Of a stretch of DNA of 64,000 nucleotides, positions 35,183 to 46,387 are shown in pieces. The stretch covers positions 33,300,446-33,364,445 of the forward strand of contig CM034315.1 of the NCBI GenBank assembly GCA_019925795.1. The letters are read 5' to 3'. The stretch's first letter is position 1. Each line of letters begins with the position of its first letter. A model generated the notes under the pieces. The model saw only the letters and a list, made by a program, of their open reading frames with translations, was not told where the DNA came from and ran no database searches. A program made the position numbers and the translations under genes. The DNA is from Dendrobium chrysotoxum. Lineage: Eukaryota; Streptophyta; Magnoliopsida; Asparagales; Orchidaceae.

Positions 35183-35975
35183 ATCATCCTAGATGATCGC
35201 CATATCATCCTGGATGATCCATTAAAAATAGAAACCATAATCAGGGCTATTAAGTTAAGTCGGTCAGATTAAGCCGATCATCCTGGACGATCCTCCCATC
35301 GTACAGGGTGATAGGCTCAAATTAGAAATTATCAATCGCCAGACTAAGTTAGGCATGTTTTTATTTCTTAGTTCTTCTATCTAATCATCCTGGATGATAT
35401 GTGTTTCATCCTGGATGATTCACAGTAATCATGCCTAAATTAGTCAGGTCATTAAGGAAAGTAAACAAGGATTAATTTAATTGATCACATCATCCTGGAC
35501 AATCGCAAGATTATCCCAGATGATATATTAAAAATCTTCATCATCCAAATGACTTCACCTAGATGACCCGTACAAAGTGCTGGATGATATAATCCTATTT
35601 GTACAAATCATCCAGGATGATAGAAATATCATCCCAGATGATCAAGTCATTTTCAATCGTACAGCATGTTTGTGCCGGACGACCCGAATAATATGTAGGA
35701 TAATTGTGGTCATTTTTGAACTAATCGTACGGGATGATAGGCATATCATCCTGGATGATCAAGTCATTTTCTTCAGATCATCCAGCGTTTTCTCCTAGAT
35801 GACCCGAACAATCCTCAGGATAATTTTCCTGAGTTGAACTAATCATCCTGGATGATCGCAGGATCATCGCAAACTATATGAACAAAACATATCTTATAAT
35901 CATCCAGAGAAGCAAGATCGTCCAGGCCAATTGGTGAAGATTTACACTGATCGTACAGGATGATCCTTTAATCAT
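35183..35975. repeat. Dyad-motif array in the B 5' LTR (TCCTGGA type)
   Basis: ATCATCCTAGATGAT at 35183, ATCATCCTGGATGAT at 35204 and many later variants up to about 35975 (for example near 35388, 35406 and 35745). A few hybrids such as ATCGTACAGGATGATCC occur. The 3' LTR carries the equivalent array at about 44818-45610, where more copies keep CG (ATCGTCCTGGATGAT). Confidence 0.87.
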
Positions 35976-36280
35976 CCTGGATGATCTTTGACGGCATGTT
36001 GAATTTTAGGGCAATTTTTGTGCCTTTCTCTTTAAAATTTTTTGTTTATTATTGGAAAAACATTTTTGCCAAAGTCCTTTCGTGAGAGAGCTTTGAGAGG
36101 GAGAGGGAGAGATTGGGAGAGAGAGAGAGAATCTTGTGAGGGGGAGTTTATGAGGTGTTCACAAAGGTTACTCCAGGCAAGGATTCGAGTCATCTTCTCC
36201 GATCGTCATCTCTTGTCCCGTGGTGTCTCTATGGGAAGGATCATCACCAAGAAGTTAAGGTTCTCTGCAAACTTTAAGAG

Positions 36281-36397
36281 GAAGCAAAAGGAGGTAAGGT
36301 TCTCTACCTACTTCAGGAGGAAGTAAAAGGAGTCTGGGTTCTCTGCCTACTTCAGGAGGAAGCAAAAGAAGTCTAGGTTCTCTGCCTTGCTGGGTTG
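36281..36397 (+). repeat. 39-bp tandem repeat in the B 5' LTR
   Basis: The anchor GAAG(C/T)AAAAG begins at 36281, 36320 and 36359 (39-bp period). In the 3' LTR the anchors lie at 45895, 45934 and 45973, again 39 bp apart. Each unit includes GGTTCTCT and ACTTCAGGAGGAAG or a variant. Confidence 0.88.
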
Positions 36398-36770
36398 GTA
36401 AAAAGGGGTTGTGTAAAGGCTTCTCCGCCTTGCTGTGTTAGAAAAAGGAGAGTCACTAATTTGAGTAGTGCAATACCTGTAGGCGAGGCTCCGGGGAGTG
36501 GACGTAGGCCAAGTTGACCAAACTACTATAAAATCTGGTGTGTTCTTTATGATTATTTTTTGCACTTTATTTTTCTATTGTTATCTCCTTGGGTGAAATC
36601 TGTGATTGATCTTTTTATTTTTATTTTTATTCATTTCTGCTGTAAATTATAAAAAGATCTTTCTTGTGGTTAAAGAAGTTTTTAAAACTAACAATTCACC
36701 CCCCCCCCCCCCCTCTTGGTTAGCCTCAGGCTAGTTCATAAGGGCTTAACATCCCTATCAAACTTTTAAG

Positions 36771-36782
36771 TGGAATCATAGC
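36771..36782 (+). other. Primer binding site of B (mutated)
   Basis: TGGAATCATAGC, ten of twelve matches to the initiator-Met primer site; placed 2 bases after the LTR end. Confidence 0.85.
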
Positions 36783-36834
36783 GGGATTCAAAAATTAAGT
36801 TTAAAAACTTTTGAATTTTGATCCATGGGTAACT

Positions 36835-38590
36835 TTGGTAATCATAATATTGCTGAAGGTTATTCAGTTATACGACCACCGTTATTTGATAACATACCTT
36901 TTGATTTCTGGAAAACTCGCATGTCCACTTTTCTTCAATCTATAGATTAACGAATGTGGATGCTTGTTAAAGATGGCTATGAAGCACCTTTTAGACTTCT
37001 TAATAATGTTACAAGTGAACTTCCTTTTATTGAATGGACATTTGATGATTGTGATTTAGCATAGCTGAATGCGGAATGCTTGAACTATTTTTTTTGTGCT
37101 TCAAAATTTTGAAGATTACAAGCGTGTCTCTACTTGCACTACTGGTAAAGAAATTTAGGATAGACTATGCATTACTTTTTAAGGTACATCTAAGGTTAAG
37201 CAATCTAGATTGAACATCTTACTTCATGACTATGAACTATTTCACATGAAACTTAGGTAATCAGTTTTTGAAATGTATACTAGGTTTACTCAAATTGTCT
37301 CCTCTCTACATGCTTTAGGAAGAGAACTCACCAACTATGAAAAAGTGAACAAAATTCTGAAATGTTTGCCTTCTTCTTATGATGCTAAGATAACTGTAAT
37401 TACTGAATCCAAAGATTTGAATACTTATTCTATTGATAACTTACTTGGGTCACTCATTGCTTATGAGCAATGAGTGAACCAATGACAAATTGATGTAGGT
37501 GAGAAGAAGAAGGAGAAAATTGTGGCACTGAAGGCCAATGATACTGACACTGATTCTTTCGAGCCTGATAGCGATGATGTTGCCTTAATCAGTAGATAAT
37601 TTAAACTCTTTCTAAAGAAGAAACACAAGAACTTTTAGAAGTGGAACAAAGGTAAGAGTAGAAAAAATTTTAAAGGTTCTTCTAATACAGTTTGTTTTGA
37701 ATGCAGGAAGCCTGGACATATAATGACTGATTTCCCTACACTTAAGGCTCACCCAAGCAAGGAGAAGGGTGAGGAGAAACCCAATTTCAGAAAGGATAAG
37801 AAGAAGATTCAAAAGGTTTTCTGGGCGGATTCAACATCCAACTCCTCTGAGATTGAAGTTAAAGAGGAGACTATGAACTTGTGTTTGATGGTGCATGATC
37901 ATCCTGGTCAGTCTGACCAAGAAGAGTTATGTGACCAAACCTACAATCAAATTCTTGAAGTTTCTATAAAAATCCATTCATCAGATAGGAAACTTAATAA
38001 AACACATACTAGCCTGAAATTGAAATTCTTAAACTTGGAGAAAGAGCATGAAATTTTGATTAAGGATCATTCTACACTTGATAACAATCACATGTCATTA
38101 CTTGATGAATTTAATGAGTTGAATAAAAAGTATTCCGGTTTAATTATTGAACATGATTCATTAAAAGCATCGCAAGTTGAATTAGAAGCTGCATTTAAGA
38201 AATTAAAATCTAGTGTATCTGATTTAGATAGTGATGAGCATTATTTAAAATTTGAAATTACAAGTCTTAAAAAAGAAAATGAATTTCTAAGTGTAAAAAT
38301 TAATGATTTTGAGAAAAATGAAACACCTCCCACTTTTGCACAATTTTATACACCTCCATTACTTGAAGAATCTAATGCAAAATCATCAAAGCTTGTTTCA
38401 TTTAAACCTAGGAAGAAGCACTATCACCCACGTAGATTAGTTAACCCTTTTCCTAGCATTAGATATTTTTCTTGTAGCATGGTAGGACATATCTCTCCCA
38501 CCTGCACTATTCACCATAGTATATATTGGGTGTGGAGGCCCAAATTATATGTTTCATAGTACAGCACACATGCATTGCATTCTTCTTTTC
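36835..38590 (+). pseudogene. gag: B gag (one frame with stops)
   Basis: It starts at an ATG in the context GATCCATGGG (MGNFGNHN). Several stops interrupt the capsid half (36950-37260), then a longer readable stretch includes ALGRELTNYEKVNKILKCLP and SIDNLLGSLI. First knuckle CFECRKPGHI near 37700 lacks its last Cys (Phe). From 37723 to 38559 the frame is open for 278 codons: the Lys-rich linker, an acidic region, a long coiled coil (about 37910-38320) and the second knuckle FSCSMVGHISPTC. This is the best preserved view of the gag C-terminal half in the window. Confidence 0.85.
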
Positions 38591-41335
38591 ATAAGAAGGA
38601 ACCCAAACTTGTTTAGGTTCCTAAATCTGATGTTTGATGATTTTATATGTGTGCTCTAACAAAAGGCCTCATGAGAGCATGTGGTACCTGGACAGTGAAT
38701 GTTTAAGATATATAATTGGAGATGCAAATCAATTCATTTTGCTGGAGGCCAGGGCTAGAGGTAAGGTCACTCTTGGTGACAATACCACCAAGAAAGTGGT
38801 AGGAGCAGGTATAATCAGAAACTCCAAGAACCTTTTGATTGAATATATTTTGCTTGTAGATGGACTGAAACACAACCTACTCAGCATCAGTCAACTTTGT
38901 GACAGAGGGCTCAACATCAAATTCCTGGCAAGAACTTGCATTATAAGCTTAAATAATAATGTTATTTTATATGGAAAGAGGATCAACAACATCTACATAC
39001 TTGATTTAAATAACATTGAATGTGCTGCTTCATTTTGCTTAAAAATTGCTGCTGATGAGTCTTGCTTCTGGCACAGGAGATTATGTCATGCCAGTATGAA
39101 AACCCTTAGAAGAGTCACCTAAAATGACTTAGTTAGAGGTGTCCCCAAGCTTAAGTTCATTAAGGACTACCTGTTTGATTCATGTCAGCTTGGAAAGCAT
39201 GCCCATTCCTCTTTTCACACCATTAAGGACATCAACTCCTCTAAACCTTTAAAAGTCCTTCACATGCATCTCTTTGGTCCCATTAGTATTGCCAGCTTAG
39301 GGGGAAAAGTCTATGGATTTGTGATTGTTGATGATTACTCGAGGTTCACTTGGATTAGATTTCTGTCACATAAATCTAAGTCATTTGATGAATGTAAATC
39401 TTTCTCCACTTGGATTCAGAAGAAGTTAGGCTGTGAGATTTTGACCATCCATAGTGATCATGGGGGGAGTTTAAAAATGAGAAATTTTGAACCTTCAATG
39501 AGGAGCAAGGGATTAACCATAACTTTTTATCTCCAAGGACCCCTCAGCAGAACGGGGAAGCTGAAAGGAAGAATAGGACCTTAGTGGAAGCCGCTAGAGC
39601 CATGATTGCTATGTTTTCACTTCCAAAATACTTTTGGGCTAAAGAGGTGAACACTGCCTGTTATGCGCTGAATAGGGTGAATGTTAGATCCAATCTGAAT
39701 AAGACACCTTATTTGATCATTAAGGGTAGAACACCAAACTTGTCTCACCTCTATGTCTTTAGCTGTAAGGTTTTTATTCTAAATAATTGGAAATCTTCCT
39801 TAAGAAAATTTGACCCCAAATCTGATGAAGGAGTTTTCATAGGCTATTCTAGTGTGGAGAAATCCTTTAGAGTGTTTAATAAGAGGACTTTGGTGGTGGA
39901 GGAGACTACTCATGTGGTGTTTGATGAATCTGATCCCAATGAGATTAAAGTTGAGGAAGCAGAAGATGTAGGAGAGATTACCCAATGAGTTAAAAATATA
40001 AATCTAGAGGAAAGGGTAGAACATCAAAACACTTTGCCTAGAGATTCGAAATATTCTTCGAGTCATCCTAAAGAACTGATCTTAGGAGACCCTTCTGAAG
40101 GTGTTAAAATTATGCATGGACTTAGGAAGGATGTAAACCATTCTGCCTTTATCTCAATGACTGAACCCACCAACATCAATTAAGCCCTTTCTGATGAATT
40201 TTGGATCTTAGCTATGGTAGAGGAATTGAATCAATTTGTAAGGAATGATGTTTGGGAGTTAGTAGAAGACCTATGAATTAAAGTGTAGTGGGAACCAAAT
40301 GGGTCTTTAAGAATAAGATGAATGATTCTGGTGTGGTGGTTAGGAATAAGGCAAGATTGGTGGCTAAGGGGTACAGCCAAACAGAAGGGATTGATTTTGA
40401 GGAGACCTTTACCCCTATAGCTAGATTTATGTGATGATTTTTCTAAAATAATGAGTAAGGAGTTTGAGATGAGTATAATGTGAGAATTGTCCTACTTATT
40501 ATGGTTTAGCATAAGATAAATAGATGATGAAATCTTTCATAATTAATCAAAATACACTAAGGATATCTTGAAGAAATATGAAATGGACAAAGCCAAACCA
40601 ATCAACACTCCCATGAGTTCATCTGTTCAGTTAGATAAGGATTTAAATGGAAAATTTATTTATCAGAAGAAGTATAGAGGAATTATAGGATCACTACATT
40701 ACCTAACTGCTAGCTGACTTGATATCATGTTTAGTGTTTATCTTTGTGCTAGGTTTCAAGCTGATCCTAAAGAGTCCCAGCTAACTGTTGTTAAGAGAAT
40801 TCTTAGATATCTCCTAGGGACCCCAAACTTAGGAATCTTGTATCCTAGGTACAGCACTTCTTTTGACATTATTAGATATTCTGATTCTGATTTTGCAGGA
40901 TGTAGGGTGGATAAAAAGAGCACTTCTGAAACTTGCTAATTCATAGGATAGTCTTTAGTCTCCTGGTCCAATAGAAAATAAGACTGTGTTGCACTTTCCA
41001 CTACAGAAGCAGAGTATATTGCCTTAGGTAGCTGTGTGGCCCAATTCCTTTGGTTGAAGCAACAAATTTTGGATTTCAGATTACCTGTTGGCACAATTTC
41101 AGTTCTATGTGATAACACCAATGCCATCTGTATTTCTAAGAAACCAATCCAACATTCTAGAACCAAACACATTGATATAAGACATCACTTCATTAGGGAC
41201 CATGTTACCAAAGGAGACATTGAGTTATACCATGTAACAACTGAAAACTAATTGGCTGGCATCTTTAATAAACTATTGGCTTTTGATACATTCAACATTT
41301 TAAGGACCAGATTGGGTGTAATTGACATAAATACA
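38591..41335 (+). pseudogene. pol: B pol with deleted RT core
   Basis: Protease at 38680 reads WYLDSECLRYIIGD, where the catalytic DSG has become DSE. FWHRRLCHASM near 39070 marks the pre-integrase. Integrase: HLFGPISIASLGG, VDDYSRFTWIRF, HSDHGG, then a frameshift near 39475-39560 before the AERKNRTL segment. The RT start (NDVWELV, GTKWVFKNKMNDSG) is present to about 40427, where sequence jumps to the CDDFSKIMSKEFEMS segment. Compared with D this removes about 370 bp, including the YVDD site. RNase H is present (ARFQADPKES, YSDSDFAGCRVDKKSTS, KHIDIRHHFIRDHV) and ends near 41335. Confidence 0.87.
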
Positions 41336-42640
41336 TGAATCTGATGATTGCTGATTTCTAAATTTTCTTATTTTGATTTTTCATTTAGTTTATGTTTGAT
41401 TTAATTATCTGTTTCCTGGTTGTTTTTATTCTCTGCTGATTTCCTTTTTTGTTATTATTTTCCTGATTTGAGTATTTATTTTGATACGATTTCCTACCTA
41501 GTCTTGATTTACTGCTTTTCATATTAATCAGAACACTACTCACTACTACTGATAAACTGGATTTCTGACTGAGAGTTTTGCATTATTTTTATTTGGAAGT
41601 TTGTAAGCAGTGATTAACTCCTTTGAATTTGTTAAAGGGAAGGAACATTGATTATTGTTTCTCTTCCTCTAACTCCTTTAATGGTGTATTGTTTATTTTG
41701 TATAAAAATCTTCTTCAAAATTAAAAAGTTAGTTTTTAAATTAGAGATCTATTTTATCTTCCTATAGTAATCTACCTTATATGAATAGTGTTTTCAAAGT
41801 TTTTGATCATTATTATGTTTTTCTTAAACAAGTGATTACACTTATTATATGATGTATGGCTTTTATTCTAAGAATTACTCCTTCTTATTATAGAGAGTGA
41901 GTTTTGATCCTCTTTAATGTCTGGAAGGTAATTTCACAACTGAGATTCTTTAACGATTATGAAAGGAAGCAAGCTTGTAAAAGATGCTCAAAGAGCGCTA
42001 AAAAAAAGGGCACAAAATAAGCTCAAAGTTGAAAAGATGCGCAATATCGCCAAATTGGAAAGATACACAAAGTGTATCAAAAATTAAAAGATGCGCAAAG
42101 TGCGCCAAACAAATTATAAAAGAGGCACAAAATAAGCCCACAAAGAAACAAGCTTTCTGCTCTTTCAGATCTTTAAATGTCTTAGAAAAATCTATGTGTC
42201 ACTTAATATTTTCAAAAGCTTGAGATGAAAAATCATGATTTCTGATGCCTTACTTTGTAATACTATTCTATCAGATATTTTTCTGGAATGAGGCTTGAAA
42301 GGTTCTCTTTTTGAATCTAATTTCTTTTCTTCTGAATTAGACTTTTGTTTGAAAGGAATTTGAGCCTATAAGGTGTCCAAGGTAGAAGTTACGAAAGTTA
42401 ATTTTCCAACTTTTTATGGATTTTGGTGTGGTTGATTTTCTACTTATTAGCATTTGAATTAAAAATTAAGGAAAACTTTGATTTCTTGGAGCTGATCGAT
42501 TCAAAAAAAAATTCATTATTTTTACTGTTATTTTCCTGTTTCTATTTTTCATTGATTTGGTTTGATTTTGATTTTTTATGTTTTTATGTGTTTTTGGGAC
42601 TCCCAGATCATCCCTCTCCATTCATTATCTTGGTTAAAAT
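41336..42640 (+). repeat. B non-coding module with tandem hairpin repeats
   Basis: No ORF of note. At 41980-42150 a set of short units of the type AAAAGATGCGCAAAGTGCGCC is repeated. Several form perfect small hairpins around AAA: GCTC-AAA-GAGC at 41986-41996 and GATACAC-AAA-GTGTATC at 42062-42078; GCGCA-AAG-TGCGC is at 42093-42105. The flanking A/T-rich sequence resembles that around 57350-57530 in E. D has no such module in this position. Confidence 0.7.
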
Positions 42641-42650
42641 TTTTCTTCAC

Positions 42651-43090
42651 ATCATCCTGGATGATCCACACATCATCCTTGACGATCCGACATCATCCTG
42701 GATGATTCATACATCATCCTGGACGATCCATTCAAATCATCCCCACCATGATCCAATGGCTGGTATGCACCAATTATTTATGATTGTCCTAGACAATCCA
42801 CCTCATCATCCTGGACGATCCATGTGTCTGTAGTTGGATGATTCAAATTTGGCCCGTCCGATGCATTTATTGCATATCATCCTGGATGATCCACCTAATC
42901 GTCTGGGATGATACTTTTCATCAATGGTCGTCCGACTGGACTTCTCAGGATGATCGCCTGTATCTAATCATCTTAGATAATATCTGATCATTCTAGACAA
43001 TCAGACCACCTTTTTGACCAATCATTTTGTATGCAATAATTACTCCCATCATCCTGGAAGATCCTGCGATCGTGCTGGACGATATGGCCA
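42651..43090. repeat. Dyad-motif array upstream of ORF3 in B
   Basis: ATCATCCTGGATGAT at 42651 and 42692, ATCATCCTTGACGAT at 42672, ATCATCCTGGACGAT at 42713, then further copies to about 43085. The motif variant is that of the B LTRs, not that of D. A TTATATG box at 43097-43103 and the ORF3 ATG at 43165 follow. Confidence 0.85.
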
Positions 43091-43164
43091 TTTTCTTTAT
43101 ATGTAGCTAATTTCCATCCATTTTTTCACCACAACTTCTTTCTATTCCTACTCATTTCTTTCTT

Positions 43165-44279
43165 ATGGCTGGTGGTAAGAGATCTAGGCAATAGGGTGTT
43201 AGTTCCTCCAGGGGAAATACCGATCCCTGCTTTCCTCATGCAGCCGATCAAGCTGCATTTCGAAGATATCTTGATACCGGGATCACTATCTCCAAAACTT
43301 TGAACCTACAGACCCTCACATATCTGGTACTTGATCTGTTCACTCATACATCCCTCACCTTCATTCTTACTCTTTCTTTTCCTTTAAGCACTAAACTTCT
43401 TAGGGTTTTCTTTGCAAATTTTTGTATTACCTCTGATTACTCTGCCCTTCACTCCGAATTAACCCTCCTGGACTTTCATAACATTCTTCAACTGTCCACT
43501 TCTGGCAATAAGCTTCATATTTTAGCATCTAACCCTTACTTTAATTGGAGTGTCACCAACCACTTCCTTAGAAACACAAATGCCCAATACCATCACCAGG
43601 CTTGTTCCTCCCTCGTATAGGATGCTAAGACAATCCAAAATGTCCTTCACTCCTCCATCATTCCTAAGGTTGGGGACCGCATCCACATCACTCCTTTGCT
43701 CTCCATAACTACCTACTACATCATGCCCATCATGACTTTAATGAAACTGATTTACTTTTTTGGTACATTGAACAACTAACTACCATTAGTGATTCGGGCC
43801 ATAGGAGATGCCTCAATCTAGCTTTAGGACGTCTCATCCACTATGCCCTTGAAATAAAATATAATTTTTAATATGTAGATCCAGCCAGAATCCCACCTAT
43901 CTTCTTCCCTAACAGCTCTTTTCATACTCTCCATAGTACTAGACTTCATCTAGAGCCTACAGCAGATGTTGAGAGAGAAGAGGGGGAGGCTGCTCCTGAG
44001 CCTGTTGCACCTGCTGCACCTGCTCCTCTCTGTATAGCTTCGCCTTTAGATCACTTGGTGTAGCTGTTTGACCAGTGGGAGGCCCACTTTGACTCCTACG
44101 TGGTTGCCCAAGAGCAGCAGCACGTTGAGGATGATAGATGATTCAATGACTATGTTGCCCAGCAATGGCAGCAGCACGACCAGGATATGGCATGGTTTGG
44201 ATAATAGTTTACCACCATCAATTACTATTTTTAGCCACCACCTTCTCCTCCATCTGATCAGGATCTGCCTCTCTATTAG
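43165..44279 (+). pseudogene. B ORF3 (decayed)
   Basis: It starts MAGGKRSRQ with an in-frame stop at codon 9, then AAFRRYLDTGITISKTL, hydrophobic segments with LTFILTLSFPL, FFANF, and a stop at 43618. Then GDRIHITPLLSITTYYIM, a frameshift near 43740, RRCLNLALGRLIHYALE, an acidic and Ala/Pro-rich linker, DQWEAHFDSYV and a Gln/His-rich stretch. The C-terminal tail (TTINYYF then PPSDQDLPLY) ends at TAG 44277-44279; E has the same tail, which shows the natural end of the protein. Function unknown; the order of segments matches D. Confidence 0.68.
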
Positions 44280-44344
44280 TTTTCTGTGTTGTGCTATTTC
44301 TAGTTTGTTTTGTTTTTCTTTTTCTTCCTCCTTTTTGTGATGTC

Positions 44345-44554
44345 AAAAGGGGGAGTTATTTTTTGTGTTACTAGTAGTTTCTTTTATTATTTTTGTGTTG
44401 TAGTTATTTCTTTTATTATATTTAGTGTCACTGTTTATCAATGATTAGTAAAATTTGTAATGACAAATCTTCTATCGTATGTGCATTGATTATTCCTATC
44501 TGCTTTATTTGAAACTACTGAATAAATGTTTGCCATCATCAAAAAGAGGAAGAT
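44345..44554 (+). other. B purine tracts (outer 44345-44354, inner 44540-44553)
   Basis: AAAAGGGGGAG follows GATGTC at 44341, and CAAAAAGAGGAAGA follows GCCATCAT immediately before the 3' LTR at 44555. The inner tract is where plus-strand DNA should start. The outer one is identical in core to the inner tract of C. Between them lies A/T-rich sequence with no other feature seen. Confidence 0.78.
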
Positions 44555-46382
44555 TATTGTAAATCTGGATTTAAGGATTATAATTTTGATCATAACAAAC
44601 ATTTCTTTGTTCTATTTTGATTGGCTAATATTTTAGGTATAAAAGATCAAATGCAATTTAAGCTAACTCAAGATCAGGTTTGCGTGTGTTTAAATATAAT
44701 TTTTCCCTTTCTTGAGTCAAATATAATGTAATTGATCCCCTAGCTAAGTAACCTTGCACACACACACTCAGTGGGAGATTTTTTCTGAGTTAGAGTTTCT
44801 GTTCTATTTTTGATCACATCATCCTAGACGATCACTATATCATCCTCGATTGTCCATTAAAAATAAAAACCCTAATCAGGGCTATCAAGTTAAGTCGGTC
44901 TGATTAAGCCGATCGTCCTGGACAATCCTCCCATCGTATAAGATGATAGGCTCAAATCAGAAATTCTCAGCCGCCAGATTAAGTTAGGCATGTTTTGATT
45001 TCTTAGTTCTTCTATCTAATTGTCCTGGATGATATGTGTATCGTCCTGGATGATTCACAGCAATCATGCCTAAATTAGCTAGGCCATTAAGGAAAGCAAT
45101 CAAGGATTAATTTGATTGATCACATCGTCCTGGACAATCGCAAGATAGATCGTCGATCGAAAGAACATCCCAGATGATATGTTAAAAATCCTCATTATCC
45201 AAATGACTTCACCTGGATGACCCACACAATGTGCTAGACGATATAAGCCTATTTGTACTAATCGTCCAAGACGATAGAAATATCATTCCGGACAATCAAG
45301 TCATTTTCAATTGTATAACATGTTTATGCATGATGACCTGAATAATGTGTAGGATGATTGTGGTCATTTTTGAACTAATCATACAGGATGATAGGCATAT
45401 CATCCCGGACGATCAAGTCTTTTTCTTCAGATCGTCCAGCATTTTCTCCTGGACAACCCGAACAATCCTTAAGACAATTTTCCTGAGTTGAACTAATCAT
45501 CATGGATGATCGCAGGATAATCCCAAATGATCTAAACAAAACATGTCTTCTAATCATCTAGAGAAGACAGATCGTCCAAGCCAATTGGTGAAGATTTAAA
45601 CTGATCGTACAAGTTGAATTTTAGGGCAATTTTTGTCCCTTTCTATTTAAACTTTTTTGTTTGTTATTGGAAAAACTTTTTGCCAAATTCCTTTCCTTTG
45701 AGAGCTTTGAGAGGGAGAGGGAGAGCTTGGAAGACAGAGAGAGAATCTTGTGAGGGGGAATTTGTGAGGTGTTCACAAAGGTTACTCCAAGTAAGGATTT
45801 AAGTCATCTTCTCCTGTCATCGTCTCTTGTTCTGTGGTGTCTCTATGGGAAGGATCATCACTAAGAATATAAGGTTCTCTTACTACTTCAGGAGGAAGCA
45901 AAAGGAGGTAAGGTTCTCTTCCTGCTTCAGGAGGAAGCGAAAGGAGTTTGGGTTCTCTATCCGCTTCAGGAGGAAGCAAAAGAAGTCTGGGTTCTCTGCC
46001 TCACCGGGTTAGTGAAAAGGATTTGTGTAAAGGCTTCTCCACCTTGTTGTGGGAGAAAAAGGAGAGCCACTGATTTGAGTAGTGCAATACCTGAAGGCGA
46101 GGCTTCGGGGAGTGGACGTAGGTCAAGTTGACCGAACCACTATAAAATCTGGTGTGTTCCTTCTGATTATTTTTTGCACTTTATTTTTCTAATTGTTATC
46201 TACTTGGGTGAAATCTATGATTAATCTTTTTATTATTATTTTTATTCATTTCTACTGCAAATTATAAAAATATCTTTCTTATGGTTAAAGAAATTTTTAA
46301 AACTACCAATTCAGCCCCCCCCCCCCCTTTTGGTAAGCCTCGGGCTAGTTCATACGGGCTTAACATCCCTATCAAACTTTCA
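44555..46382 (+). repeat. 3' LTR of element B (1,828 bp)
   Basis: It matches 34920-36768 through its length: TATTGTAAATCTGG start, dyad array 44818-45610, GAGAGGGAGAGGGAGAGC near 45710, 39-bp repeats at 45895-46011, TATAAAATCTGGTGTG near 46141, 13 C at 46315-46327 and end ATCAAACTTTCA. It retains the canonical CA end that the 5' copy lost. Confidence 0.92.
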
Positions 46383-46387
46383 AAGAC

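Larger units (their letters stand above)
34920..36768 (+). repeat. 5' LTR of element B (1,849 bp)
   Basis: It runs from TATTGCAAATCAGG to ATCAAACTTTTA (the terminal CA reads TA). It contains the TTTTGATGATAACAAA block, a dyad array of the TCCTGGA type (35183-35975), a GAGAGGGAGAGGGAGAG stretch near 36096, three 39-bp repeats (36281-36397), GACCAAACTACTATAAAATC near 36517 and a run of 15 C (36699-36713) followed by TCTTGGTTAGCC. No gene. Confidence 0.9.
34920..46382 (+). mobile_element. Element B: Ty1/copia retrotransposon (plus strand), inserted in the C LTR
   Basis: Complete in outline: 5' LTR 34920-36768, primer site, gag, pol (RT core deleted), hairpin-repeat module, dyad array, ORF3, two purine tracts, 3' LTR 44555-46382. 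A perfect 5-bp target duplication AAGAC lies at 34915-34919 and 46383-46387; removing B restores the C LTR. Both LTR starts read TATTG instead of TGTTG. Gag is in one frame, while pol needs two others, so at least two frameshifts occurred. The element cannot be autonomous. Confidence 0.92.

Noticed and set aside
37723..38559. A 278-codon open frame as a stand-alone gene
   Set aside because: It is the C-terminal half of B gag, in frame with the gag start at 36835, with the same linker, coiled coil and knuckle as in A, C and D.
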